Origin: Marivivens donghaensis
Lineage (GTDB): Bacteria; Pseudomonadota; Alphaproteobacteria; Rhodobacterales; Rhodobacteraceae
Reading direction: 5' to 3'
Length of the DNA stretch: 64,000 bases
NCBI RefSeq assembly: GCF_030410045.1
Contig: NZ_JAUFRA010000006.1
Coordinates: forward strand, 62,001 to 126,000
This document shows positions 49,908 through 57,818 of this stretch, one piece after another. Position numbers and translations under genes: made by a program. Numbering within the stretch: the stretch's first letter is position 1; the number at the start of each line of letters is the position of its first letter. A model generated the notes under the pieces. The model was not told where the DNA came from and ran no database searches. It saw only the letters and a list, made by a program, of their open reading frames with translations.

Positions 49908-51278
49908 ATGTCTATACCACAATCCGGCGGAGGCCCGATCGAAAGCCATGACCAGCTGGCGGAATACCTAGCCTCTGGGTGCAAACCTAAGGAAGATTGG
50001 CGCATTGGCACCGAACACGAAAAGTTCGGCTACTGCCGTGATAGCCTGCGCCCGATCCCCTATGAGGGCGAACGGTCGGTCAAAGCGATGCTCGAAGGGT
50101 TGCGTGATCGCTATGGCTGGGATCCCGTTCTCGAAGCGGGGCAACTGATCGGCCTGACCCGCAACGGCGCCAATGTGAGCCTTGAACCGGGTGGGCAGTT
50201 GGAACTTTCGGGCGCGCCTCTGGAATCCATCCACCAGACGTGTGATGAGGTGAACGAGCACCTGCGTGAAGTGCACTCTATCGCGGATGAAGTGGGCGTC
50301 AGCTTTATTGGTCTGGGTGCCGCGCCGATTTGGAAGCACGAAGATATGCCTGTGATGCCCAAAGGGCGTTACAAATTGATGACCGAATACATGGGCCGCG
50401 TTGGCACAAGTGGCACGCAGATGATGTATCGGACCTGCACGGTTCAGGTGAACCTCGACTTCGCGTCTGAGGCCGACATGGTGCAGAAATTCCGCGTGGC
50501 TCTGGCGCTGCAGCCTGTAGCGACGGCGCTCTTCGCGAACTCGCCGTTCTTTGAGGGCAAGTTGAACGGTCACAAATCGTGGCGTTCGCAGATTTGGCGG
50601 CACCTTGATGACAGCCGCACGGGGATGCTGCCTTTCGTGTTCGAAGACGGCATGGGCTTTGAGCGTTACGTGGACTACGCGCTCGATGTGCCGATGTACT
50701 TCGTTTACCGCGATGGCAAATACATTAACGCGCTGGGCCAGTCGTTCCGCGATTTCATGAAGGGTCAATTGCCCGCATTGCCCGGTGAAACCCCCACATT
50801 GTCGGATTGGGCAGATCATTTGACCACGGCATTCCCCGAGGCGCGTATTAAGAAGTACATGGAAATGCGCGGTGCGGATGGCGGTCCGTGGCGTCGCCTG
50901 TGTGCGTTGCCTGCGCTTTGGGTTGGCATGATGTATGACCAATCCGCGCTCGACGCCGCTTGGGACTTGGCCAAAGGGTTTGATGCTGAAACACGCGAAG
51001 CTCTGCGCGTTGCTGCATCCGTCGACGGTCTGCATGCGCAGGTCGGCAACATCAAAATGATGGACCTCGCCAAAGAAGTCGTCGCTATTTCCGAGGCTGG
51101 TTTGAAAGCCCGCGCTAAGGTCGGCGCGAATGGCCTCATTCCCGATGAGACCCATTTCCTGAATGCCCTCAAAGAGAGCCTTGAAACGGGTCAAGCGCCT
51201 GCGGACGAACTGATCGCCCGTTACAATGGTGATTGGAACGGCGATCTGACAAAAATTTATGGCGATTACAGCTACTGA
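49908..51278 (+). CDS. gshA: glutamate-cysteine ligase (proteobacterial/plant type)
   Basis: The protein (456 aa) makes gamma-glutamylcysteine, the first step of glutathione synthesis. The family motifs include WRIGTEHEKFGYC, GANVSLEPGGQLELSGAPLESIHQT, YMGRVGTSGTQMMYRTCTVQVNLD, and FANSPFFEGKLNGHKSWRSQIW. RIKKYMEMRGADGGPW follows. This is the plant-type group common in alphaproteobacteria, not the enteric type. ATG 49908 is preceded by CGAGGCGACCCC. Its stop directly abuts the convergent plsY stop. Confidence 0.95.
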   Translation: MSIPQSGGGPIESHDQLAEYLASGCKPKEDWRIGTEHEKFGYCRDSLRPIPYEGERSVKAMLEGLRDRYGWDPVLEAGQLIGLTRNGANVSLEPGGQLELSGAPLESIHQTCDEVNEHLREVHSIADEVGVSFIGLGAAPIWKHEDMPVMPKGRYKLMTEYMGRVGTSGTQMMYRTCTVQVNLDFASEADMVQKFRVALALQPVATALFANSPFFEGKLNGHKSWRSQIWRHLDDSRTGMLPFVFEDGMGFERYVDYALDVPMYFVYRDGKYINALGQSFRDFMKGQLPALPGETPTLSDWADHLTTAFPEARIKKYMEMRGADGGPWRRLCALPALWVGMMYDQSALDAAWDLAKGFDAETREALRVAASVDGLHAQVGNIKMMDLAKEVVAISEAGLKARAKVGANGLIPDETHFLNALKESLETGQAPADELIARYNGDWNGDLTKIYGDYSY

Positions 51279-51887
51279 TCAGCCTTTTTGGCCGATCTTA
51301 CCCTCGGTTCCGCTGCGCAGTCTCTGAATATTGGCCCAATGGCGCCAGTAAATCAGGACTGCCAGTAGAACGCAGAGCATGAACAGGTCATGGCGTCCGG
51401 TCAGGGCTGCGTAGACGGGCGATAGGCCAGACGCCAAAAGCGCGGACAGCGACGAATAACGGCTGATCACGGCGGTCAAAAGCCATGTTGCGCAGACCAT
51501 GAGGCCAATCGGCCAAGAGATGGCGAGCATGATGCCGATAAAGGTCGCAACACCTTTGCCGCCCTTAAAACCTAGCCAAACAGGGAAACAGTGGCCAAAG
51601 AACGCAAAAAGCGCGGCCGCCTGCGCAGCACCTTCGCCAGCAAAAGCGCGAGCGAGTAGAACAGCCACAGCACCCTTGCCACCATCAAAGATCAGCGTAA
51701 GCGCAGCGGCTTTTTTGTTGCCAGTCCGTAGAACGTTCGTCGCACCGATGTTGCCCGACCCGATTTTGCGCAGATCGCCAAGGTTCATCGCTTTGGCGAG
51801 GATCATGCCAAAGGGTATGGACCCCAAAAGATAGCCGATAACGGCCCAAAGGATGACGGCGGTCGGGGCTTGGCTGAAGTCGGGCAT
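51279..51887 (-). CDS. plsY: glycerol-3-phosphate acyltransferase PlsY
   Basis: The 202-residue membrane protein uses acyl-phosphate to acylate glycerol-3-phosphate. Conserved loops are GYLLGSIPFGMILAKAM, RKIGSGNIGATNVLRTGNK, FDGGKGAVAV, GHCFPVWLGFKGGKGVATFIG and SLSALLASGLSPVYA. It starts 3 bases after the pyrC' stop with AGGAG in its end, so it is coupled to it. The operon order is pyrB, small gene, PH-like gene, pyrC', plsY. The 3' end abuts gshA with no spacing. Confidence 0.96.
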   Translation of the reverse strand: MPDFSQAPTAVILWAVIGYLLGSIPFGMILAKAMNLGDLRKIGSGNIGATNVLRTGNKKAAALTLIFDGGKGAVAVLLARAFAGEGAAQAAALFAFFGHCFPVWLGFKGGKGVATFIGIMLAISWPIGLMVCATWLLTAVISRYSSLSALLASGLSPVYAALTGRHDLFMLCVLLAVLIYWRHWANIQRLRSGTEGKIGQKG

Positions 51888-51890
51888 CGG

Positions 51891-53168
51891 TTACTCCTGA
51901 TCGACGCGGCGACCCGCGACCCATGTGCCTGCGACTGTGCCTTGAAGTCGGGCACCATCAAAGGGGGTATTTTTGGATTTCGAGCGGAGTTTTGACCGAT
52001 CAAGGATAAACGGCGCATCTGGGTCGAACAAAACGAGGTCTGCAGGCGCATCGGCAATCAAACGACCACAGTCGAGGCCGAGTCGACGCGCAGGGTTCAG
52101 CGATAGGGCGCGGAACAGTTTGGGCAGCGTAATATGCCCAGCATGTACCAGACGGAGCGAGGCGGGCAGCAAGGTTTCTAGCCCGACCGCACCGCTCGCC
52201 GCATCCTCAAACGGCAGGCGTTTGGATTCTTCGTCTTGGGGGGTGTGCATCGAACAAATCACGTCGATCAACCCGCTCTCAACAGCTTGAATGACAGCGA
52301 TCCGATCTTCTTCGCTGCGCAGAGGCGGTTTGAACTTAAAGAAGGTGCGATAGTCCGCGACGTCGAATTCGTTTAACGTCAGGTGGTGGATGCCGACCCC
52401 CGCGGTGACGTCCAGACCGTTGCGCTTTGCACGTTCAAGCGCGGGGAGTGCGCGGGCGGTCGTGATCTGGTCAACGTGATATCGTGCACCTGTCATTTCG
52501 ATCAGCGAAATATCACGGTCGAGGCCCATGCGCTCTGCAATCGGGTTGACGCCCGGCAGACCGCGCAGAGATGCGAATTTACCAGATGTGACCGACGAAC
52601 CAGCGGAAAGCGTTGGTTCTTGGACATGACCGATCACCAGTGCGCCAAGGCTTTTGGCGTAGGTCAGGGCGCGGCTGTAAATCTTAGCGTCGGTGACCAC
52701 GTGATCGCCGTCCGTAAATGCGACGGCCCCCGCATCCAAAAGGAACCCGATCTCTGTCATCTCGCGGCCATCGCGCCCTTTGGTCAGCGCGGCCATATGG
52801 CAAACGTTGACCTTTGCATCGGCCTGCGCACGACGCGCAACGAACTCGAGCGTTTCAGGTGTATCAATCGCAGCTGTGGTGTCCGGGCGGGTGACAATGG
52901 TTGTCACGCCACCGGCCGCAGCGGCACGGCCTGCGGTGCGGTAGGATTCTTTATGACGTTCGCCGGGTTCGCCGACTTTCACGCCCATGTCCACGATGCC
53001 GGGCGCGAGGCATAGCCCGCCGCAATCAATCGTCTGTTTAGCTGGACGCGTTTCGCCTTTTTCGAGGATGGCTGTGATTTTGCCATCTTTGACCGTGATC
53101 GCCCCGAGGCTATCGGTCAGTGTGACCGGATCAATCAGTCGTGCGTTGTGAAAAAGAATATCGTCCAT
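51891..53168 (-). CDS. dihydroorotase-like protein lacking metal ligands (PyrC'/PyrX type)
   Basis: This 425-residue amidohydrolase homologue has the dihydroorotase body: LAPGIVDMGVKVGEPGERHKES, GVTTIVTRPDTT, AGVGIHHLTLNEF and SASGAVGLETLL-type sequence. The metal-binding HxH, normally PGxxDxHxHxREPG, reads DMGVKVGEPG; both histidines are gone. The C-terminal catalytic Asp region, normally TDHAPH, reads CSMHTPQ. It is therefore probably inactive, like the PyrC' subunit that stabilises PyrB in Pseudomonas. A separate active dihydroorotase would be needed elsewhere. It is cotranscribed with pyrB. Confidence 0.85.
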   Translation of the reverse strand: MDDILFHNARLIDPVTLTDSLGAITVKDGKITAILEKGETRPAKQTIDCGGLCLAPGIVDMGVKVGEPGERHKESYRTAGRAAAAGGVTTIVTRPDTTAAIDTPETLEFVARRAQADAKVNVCHMAALTKGRDGREMTEIGFLLDAGAVAFTDGDHVVTDAKIYSRALTYAKSLGALVIGHVQEPTLSAGSSVTSGKFASLRGLPGVNPIAERMGLDRDISLIEMTGARYHVDQITTARALPALERAKRNGLDVTAGVGIHHLTLNEFDVADYRTFFKFKPPLRSEEDRIAVIQAVESGLIDVICSMHTPQDEESKRLPFEDAASGAVGLETLLPASLRLVHAGHITLPKLFRALSLNPARRLGLDCGRLIADAPADLVLFDPDAPFILDRSKLRSKSKNTPFDGARLQGTVAGTWVAGRRVDQE

Positions 53169-53232
53169 GTCCGTCCCTCAGGCCGCCTTTGGTCTTTGGG
53201 TATAAGCGAACAAACGCAGGGCGCAAGCGGTG

Positions 53233-53712
53233 TCAGTGGGAAGTGGCCTGTGCAGCCTCAATCGCGTCTTTCACAGCGTCGGGATCGGCTTGATAACGGA
53301 TCAGATGTTTATCACCGTTCAAGGTCACAACTTGGACGGCGGTCCAAATCACGTTGACCTTGGTGATGTTGTCCAAGGTCGTGACCTTGTTTTGTGGGCC
53401 CATCATGCGCTGATTGGTCAGAACCCAGACTGATTTTCGTTCATCTGGGCCAAGGTAAAGTGCCCGCACCCCAATCGCCAAAACAGCCCCGACGGCCGCA
53501 GTCCACCAGTGCGGATTGCCCATGCCGATCAGAATGCCCGCGCCGACGACTGAGAAAAACAGCGCCATCCAAGCCTGTGATCGCCAAAATGTGACGGTGT
53601 CAGCCGTCATGCGCATGATCTCTGCTTCGCCGTCGTCGAGAGGGAGCGTCGGAACGAAGTTTCGGTTCATGCCCAAAATGGCATTGTCAGGTTGGTGTTC
53701 GCGATTTGCCAT
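53233..53712 (-). CDS. PH-domain-like membrane protein
   Basis: The 159-residue protein has two helices (about 45-63 and 65-85: QAWMALFFSVVGAGILIGM and WWTAAVGAVLAIGVRALYLG), with a region LGPDERKSVWVLTNQRMM and KVTTLDNITKVNVIWTAVQVVTL after. The latter resembles bacterial PH-like (bPH) domains. It starts at ATG 53712, overlapping the small upstream gene stop (TGATG). The role is unknown; it sits between pyrB and pyrC'. Confidence 0.75.
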   Translation of the reverse strand: MANREHQPDNAILGMNRNFVPTLPLDDGEAEIMRMTADTVTFWRSQAWMALFFSVVGAGILIGMGNPHWWTAAVGAVLAIGVRALYLGPDERKSVWVLTNQRMMGPQNKVTTLDNITKVNVIWTAVQVVTLNGDKHLIRYQADPDAVKDAIEAAQATSH

Positions 53713-53819
53713 CAGCCAGCTACTACGACCATGACCACTACCAAAAGCGCCATCACAGCGAGTGCGGCCATTGCCACCATGCCGCCCATTCGCGCATCTG
53801 ATTTCCGTTTGTCACTCAT
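53712..53819 (-). CDS. 35-residue single-helix membrane protein
   Basis: The frame begins at ATG 53819 behind a clear site (AAAGGAACGACCG) and ends in TGATG, overlapping the PH-like gene start. The product is a charged N-terminus (MSDKRKSDARMGG) and one hydrophobic helix of about 22 residues rich in Met, Val and Ala. Its strong site and coupled stop argue for a real translated gene. The function is unknown; it may set translation of its neighbour. Confidence 0.6.
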   Translation of the reverse strand: MSDKRKSDARMGGMVAMAALAVMALLVVVMVVVAG

Positions 53820-53878
53820 CGGTCGTTCCTTTCAAAACCCGCAGTATCGCAGTTTTGCGCCCTTCGGTTTGTTTCAGG

Positions 53879-54838
53879 TCAAACGGCGACGTTGGTTTGA
53901 GCAGCGCGTTTTGCCCGAAGGTTCCGAGCTAAGAGGTCCATTGCCGCCATGCGCACTGCCACACCCATTTCGACCTGCGTCTGGATTACAGAGCGGTTGA
54001 TGTCGTCGGCAATGGTGCCATCGATTTCGACGCCGCGATTCATCGGGCCAGGGTGCATAACGATTGCGTCGTCTTTGGCATAGGACAGTTTTTCCGCGTT
54101 GAGACCGTAGCGGTGGAAATATTCGCGCTCGGACGGGATAAACCCACCGTCCATACGTTCCTTTTGAAGGCGCAGCATCATCACGACGTCCACGTCCTGC
54201 AGGCCTTCACGCATGTCTTCGAACACTTCGACGCCAAACTCTTGCATGCCGGATGGCATCAGCGTGGGCGGAGCGATCAGGCGAACTCGGTTCTCCATCT
54301 TACCCAAAAGCATGATGTTCGATCGTGCGACGCGGCTATGCGCAATATCGCCGCAAATCGCGATCGACAGGCGGTGAAGACGGCCTTTTGCACGGCGAAT
54401 GGTCAGCGCATCCAAGAGCGCTTGGGTCGGGTGTTCGTGGCGACCGTCACCGGCGTTCAACACGGCGCAATTGACCTTTTGGGCGAGCAGATCGACAGCA
54501 CCCGATGCCCCGTGACGCACGACCAGAAGGTCGGGATGCATCGCGTTGAGGGTCAGTGCCGTATCAATCAGCGTCTCGCCTTTCTTCACACTCGATGTGG
54601 CCATGGACATGTTCATCACGTCCGCGCCTAACCGTTTGCCTGCCAGCTCAAAGCTCGACTGAGTGCGGGTCGAGTTTTCAAAGAACATGTTGATTTGGGT
54701 CAGACCTGCCAAAACGTCTTTGTGCTGGATGCCCTGACGGCTTTCTTCGGCGTAACGATCCGCCAAATCCAAGAGCGTGGTGATTTCTGTCGGGTGGAGG
54801 TGTTCGATCCCCAGCAGGTGCGCGGCATTGAATGTCAT
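53879..54838 (-). CDS. pyrB: aspartate carbamoyltransferase catalytic subunit
   Basis: The enzyme (319 aa) joins carbamoyl phosphate and aspartate in pyrimidine synthesis. FFENSTRTQSSFELAGKRLG holds the carbamoyl phosphate site, LVVRHGASGAVDLL, NAGDGRHEHPTQALLDALTI, ICGDIAHSRVARSNI, and MHPGPMNRGVEID follow. No pyrI regulatory gene is seen, and PyrC' is in the same operon, as in the class A ATCases of Pseudomonas. ATG 54838 follows GGAGGA. Confidence 0.95.
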   Translation of the reverse strand: MTFNAAHLLGIEHLHPTEITTLLDLADRYAEESRQGIQHKDVLAGLTQINMFFENSTRTQSSFELAGKRLGADVMNMSMATSSVKKGETLIDTALTLNAMHPDLLVVRHGASGAVDLLAQKVNCAVLNAGDGRHEHPTQALLDALTIRRAKGRLHRLSIAICGDIAHSRVARSNIMLLGKMENRVRLIAPPTLMPSGMQEFGVEVFEDMREGLQDVDVVMMLRLQKERMDGGFIPSEREYFHRYGLNAEKLSYAKDDAIVMHPGPMNRGVEIDGTIADDINRSVIQTQVEMGVAVRMAAMDLLARNLRAKRAAQTNVAV

Positions 54839-54957
54839 GAAATCCTCCGGTCGAGCCTTGGGTTGCTTATAGGTAAGGGGCGGGCAGGCGGCAAGGGAGC
54901 CTAACGCCGTGAGATTACCTCTGCACATCTGGCGCAGAAGGCATTAGGGTCTGCCCC

Positions 54958-55746
54958 ATGGAATCTGCACAAGACTACTGGACGGCACATGCCCTGCTTG
55001 AATGGCAGGTCGAAATGGGAGCGGACGAGGCAATCCTCGACGCACCCTTGAACCGGTATGAGCTTGTTGATGAAAAGCCAGCGGCCAAAGTGTCGCCTTT
55101 GGGCAAAGCCGCGCCGCCACCGATTCCAGTGAAGGAAAAGGTCGATCCTGTCGCTGTTGCCAAGGCCGCCGCTAAGTCAGCAGAGACGCTGGAATCGCTC
55201 GCTGGTGCGATGCGGGCGTTCGAGCTTTGCGAATTGAAAAAAGGTGCGCGGAACTTTGTCTTTGGCGACGGGGCCGTGAACGCAAATGTGATGATCATTG
55301 GCGAAGCGCCGAACCGCGATGATGACCAACATGGCAAACCGTTTTCTGGGCCAGTGGGCGATCTGTTTGATAAAATGATCGGTGCCATCGGGCTGAGCCG
55401 CAGCCACCCTGATCCTGCCTCTTCCGTCTATGTGACAACCGTTATGCCGTGGCGCCCCCCAGCAAACCGCGTGCCCGAAGCGGCTGAGCTCGCGATGATG
55501 TTGCCGTTTTTGACCCGCCATATTGAACTCGTGGACCCTGCGATTATTGTTCTGATGGGCAATAGTCCGTGTCAGGCCTTGCTCGGCAAAGCGGGCATTT
55601 CGAGGCTGCGCGGGCAATGGACCACTGTTTTGGGTAAGCCCGTTCTGCCGATGGCGCACCCTGAACAATTGATGAAAAACCCTACGGCCAAGCGTGATGC
55701 TTGGGCGGATTTACTTGACCTGAAAGCACGGCTGTCAAACCAATGA
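54958..55746 (+). CDS. uracil-DNA glycosylase-like protein, family 4 fold without Fe-S cysteines
   Basis: This 262-residue protein has a family-4 UDG core: IGEAPNRDDDQHGKPFSGPVGDLFDKMIGAIGL and MAHPEQLMKNPTAKRDAWADL (His234). Family 4 UDGs hold a 4Fe-4S cluster with four Cys, but here only Cys91 (AFELCELKKG) and Cys205 exist, and the second cysteine pair is replaced (TVMPWRPPANRVP). A cluster is therefore unlikely. A Pro/Ala-rich segment (about 45-70) precedes the core. It is read divergently from pyrB and overlaps moaB by 4 bases. An activity on uracil is likely but unproven. Confidence 0.8.
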   Translation: MESAQDYWTAHALLEWQVEMGADEAILDAPLNRYELVDEKPAAKVSPLGKAAPPPIPVKEKVDPVAVAKAAAKSAETLESLAGAMRAFELCELKKGARNFVFGDGAVNANVMIIGEAPNRDDDQHGKPFSGPVGDLFDKMIGAIGLSRSHPDPASSVYVTTVMPWRPPANRVPEAAELAMMLPFLTRHIELVDPAIIVLMGNSPCQALLGKAGISRLRGQWTTVLGKPVLPMAHPEQLMKNPTAKRDAWADLLDLKARLSNQ

Positions 55747-56282
55747 CCCAAACCACCGTCCGCGAATTCATCCCCGTACGAATTGCCGTACTGACGGTGA
55801 GCGATACGCGCACATTGGCCGAAGATAAATCGGGCGATACCCTTGTCGCGCGCATTGCTGACGCGGGTCATATTCTAGCCGATCGTAAAATCATTCGGGA
55901 CGACCGCGACGATATTGCCGCGATTTTGCGGGAGTGGTGCGAAAGCAAAGACGTAGACGTGATCATTTCTACAGGTGGCACGGGTTTGACGGGGCGGGAT
56001 GTGACCGTCGAGGCTCACCGCGATGTCTACGAGAAGGAGATCGACGCGTTCTCAACGGTGTTCACCATCGTATCGATGCAAAAGATCGGCACCTCAGCGA
56101 TCCAAAGTCGTGCAACCGCGGGCGTGGCGATGGGGACATATCTCTTTGCGCTGCCCGGTAGCACGGGCGCCTGCAAGGATGCTTGGGATGAAATCCTCGT
56201 GAAACAACTCGACTATCGACACATGCCCTGTAACTTTGTCGAGATTTTCCCACGTCTCGAAGAACATAAGCGACGGAAATAG
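55743..56282 (+). CDS. moaB: molybdenum cofactor biosynthesis protein B
   Basis: The 179-residue MoaB/MogA-like protein adenylylates or binds molybdopterin. RIAVLTVSDTRTLAEDKSGD and VIISTGGTGLTGRDVTVEA carry the typical TGGTG motif, followed by SRATAGVAMGTYLFALPGSTGACKDAW. The enzyme acts after MoaD/MoaE (25952-26640) in the pathway. It overlaps the upstream glycosylase gene by 4 bases. Confidence 0.93.
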   Translation: MTQTTVREFIPVRIAVLTVSDTRTLAEDKSGDTLVARIADAGHILADRKIIRDDRDDIAAILREWCESKDVDVIISTGGTGLTGRDVTVEAHRDVYEKEIDAFSTVFTIVSMQKIGTSAIQSRATAGVAMGTYLFALPGSTGACKDAWDEILVKQLDYRHMPCNFVEIFPRLEEHKRRK

Positions 56283-56363
56283 GATCGACGTCCGTTAGAC
56301 CTATGTTGTGGACCTTCGTGGGGTTTGCACTAAAACATGTCTGAACTTTAATGGGACGCGATC

Positions 56364-57815
56364 ATGCGCTTTTTACGCCGGAGCCTCACGGGTGTTTTTC
56401 TTCTTGGTTTGACGCTGGCTCTGCTTGCGATTGCTGGCAACAGTGTTCGTAGCGCAATCCAAGCGCGACTGTCCCAAGAAGCGCCGAACTATGGCCAGCG
56501 AGAGCGCATTGCTTCGGTGAATGTCCTCACCGTTCAGGCCGCGACACTCCAACCTGAGATCACGGTTTTCGGTGAGGTTCGTAGTCAGAGAACGCTTGTT
56601 CTGCGTAGTCCCGTCGGCGGCAACGTGATCAGCGCCGATCCTGTCTTTGTTGAGGGTGGCGCGGTAAAGGCGGGGCAGACGCTCCTGCAGATCGATCCGA
56701 CTGAAGCTCAGACGAGCCTTGCCCTTGCGCAGGCTGACCTAAAAGACGCCGAGGCGGAACTGCGTGAAGCTGAGGGCGCGCTGGACATTGCGCGCGACAG
56801 CCTCACCGAAGCACAAGCGCAGGCGAACCTTCGCCAAGCTGCGCTCGAGCGGTCTCGTGCCTTGCGCGAACGCGGGACAGTTACTGCGTCTGATGTAGAG
56901 ACTGCCGAACTTGCCGTGGCCGCGGCCAATAGTTCGGTCCTAAGTCAGCGTCAGTCGTTAGCTCAAGCCGAGGCGCGTGTTGATCAGGCAGGCACAAGCC
57001 TCGACCGCGTGCGTCTGTCTGTTGCGGATGCAGAGCGGACCTTGAGCGACACCACGATAACGGCCAGCTTTGACGGAACCCTTTCGGATGTATCCGTTGT
57101 CGAAGGCGGTCGCGTAACGGCGAACGAACAGATCGCGCAGCTTATTGATCCGTCCGCGTTGGAAGTCGCTTTTCGTGTTTCCACAGCGCAATACGCGCGT
57201 CTGATTGATGCGAACGGTGATCTTCTCGACCTGCCCGTTCAGGCAACGCTGGATGTGTCTGGATTTACACTCGAAGCCCAAGGCCGCGTGACACGCGAAA
57301 GCCCGACCGTTGCAGATGGTCAGACAGGGCGTTTGCTTTATGCGTCGATTGATTCCGCTCCTGGTTTGCGGCCCGGTGATTTCGTGATGGTGCGTATTGT
57401 AGAACCCCCTCTTGATAATGTGGTGCTTGCTCCCGCAACGGCGGTTGGTTCCGATGGTGCCGTTTTGGCTTTGGACGACGAGGACCGCTTAGAAACTGTT
57501 CCTGTCACGGTTCTGCGCCGGCAGGGGGATGACGTCATTCTCGCGGTTGGCGACCTGAATGGCCGTCGAATTGTCGCCGAACGCTCACCGCTCCTCGGTG
57601 CGGGGATTAAGGTGAATCCGCTGGGCGAAGCGGGCGACGAAGCCGCAGCGCCAGAGATGATCGAACTCGACGCGGATCGTCGCCAGAAACTGGTGAGCTT
57701 TGTGACGGGCAGCCAAATGCCCGACGCCGTCAAAGCTCGCCTGATCGCTCAGCTCGAACAAGACACGGTCCCTGCCGAAACGGTGCAGCGGATTGAATCG
57801 CGGATGGGGAGCTAA
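56364..57815 (+). CDS. RND efflux periplasmic adaptor (membrane fusion protein)
   Basis: The 483-residue protein has an N-terminal membrane helix (about 8-26). VFGEVRSQRTLVLRSPVGGNVISADPVFVEGGAVKAGQTLLQIDPTEAQ is a lipoyl-like half, with long helical hairpins (about 115-225) of Ala/Glu/Gln-rich coiled coil. TTITASFDGTLSDVSVVEGGRVTANEQIAQLID closes the lipoyl domain, and beta-barrel segments follow. The next gene is the RND pump, 3 bases away, so both form one tripartite efflux system; no TolC gene is in the window. Confidence 0.93.
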   Translation: MRFLRRSLTGVFLLGLTLALLAIAGNSVRSAIQARLSQEAPNYGQRERIASVNVLTVQAATLQPEITVFGEVRSQRTLVLRSPVGGNVISADPVFVEGGAVKAGQTLLQIDPTEAQTSLALAQADLKDAEAELREAEGALDIARDSLTEAQAQANLRQAALERSRALRERGTVTASDVETAELAVAAANSSVLSQRQSLAQAEARVDQAGTSLDRVRLSVADAERTLSDTTITASFDGTLSDVSVVEGGRVTANEQIAQLIDPSALEVAFRVSTAQYARLIDANGDLLDLPVQATLDVSGFTLEAQGRVTRESPTVADGQTGRLLYASIDSAPGLRPGDFVMVRIVEPPLDNVVLAPATAVGSDGAVLALDDEDRLETVPVTVLRRQGDDVILAVGDLNGRRIVAERSPLLGAGIKVNPLGEAGDEAAAPEMIELDADRRQKLVSFVTGSQMPDAVKARLIAQLEQDTVPAETVQRIESRMGS

Positions 57816-57818
57816 GCC

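Noticed and set aside
49968..51194. 408-codon open frame antisense to gshA
   Set aside because: gshA is unmistakable; the antisense frame has no motif or start signals.
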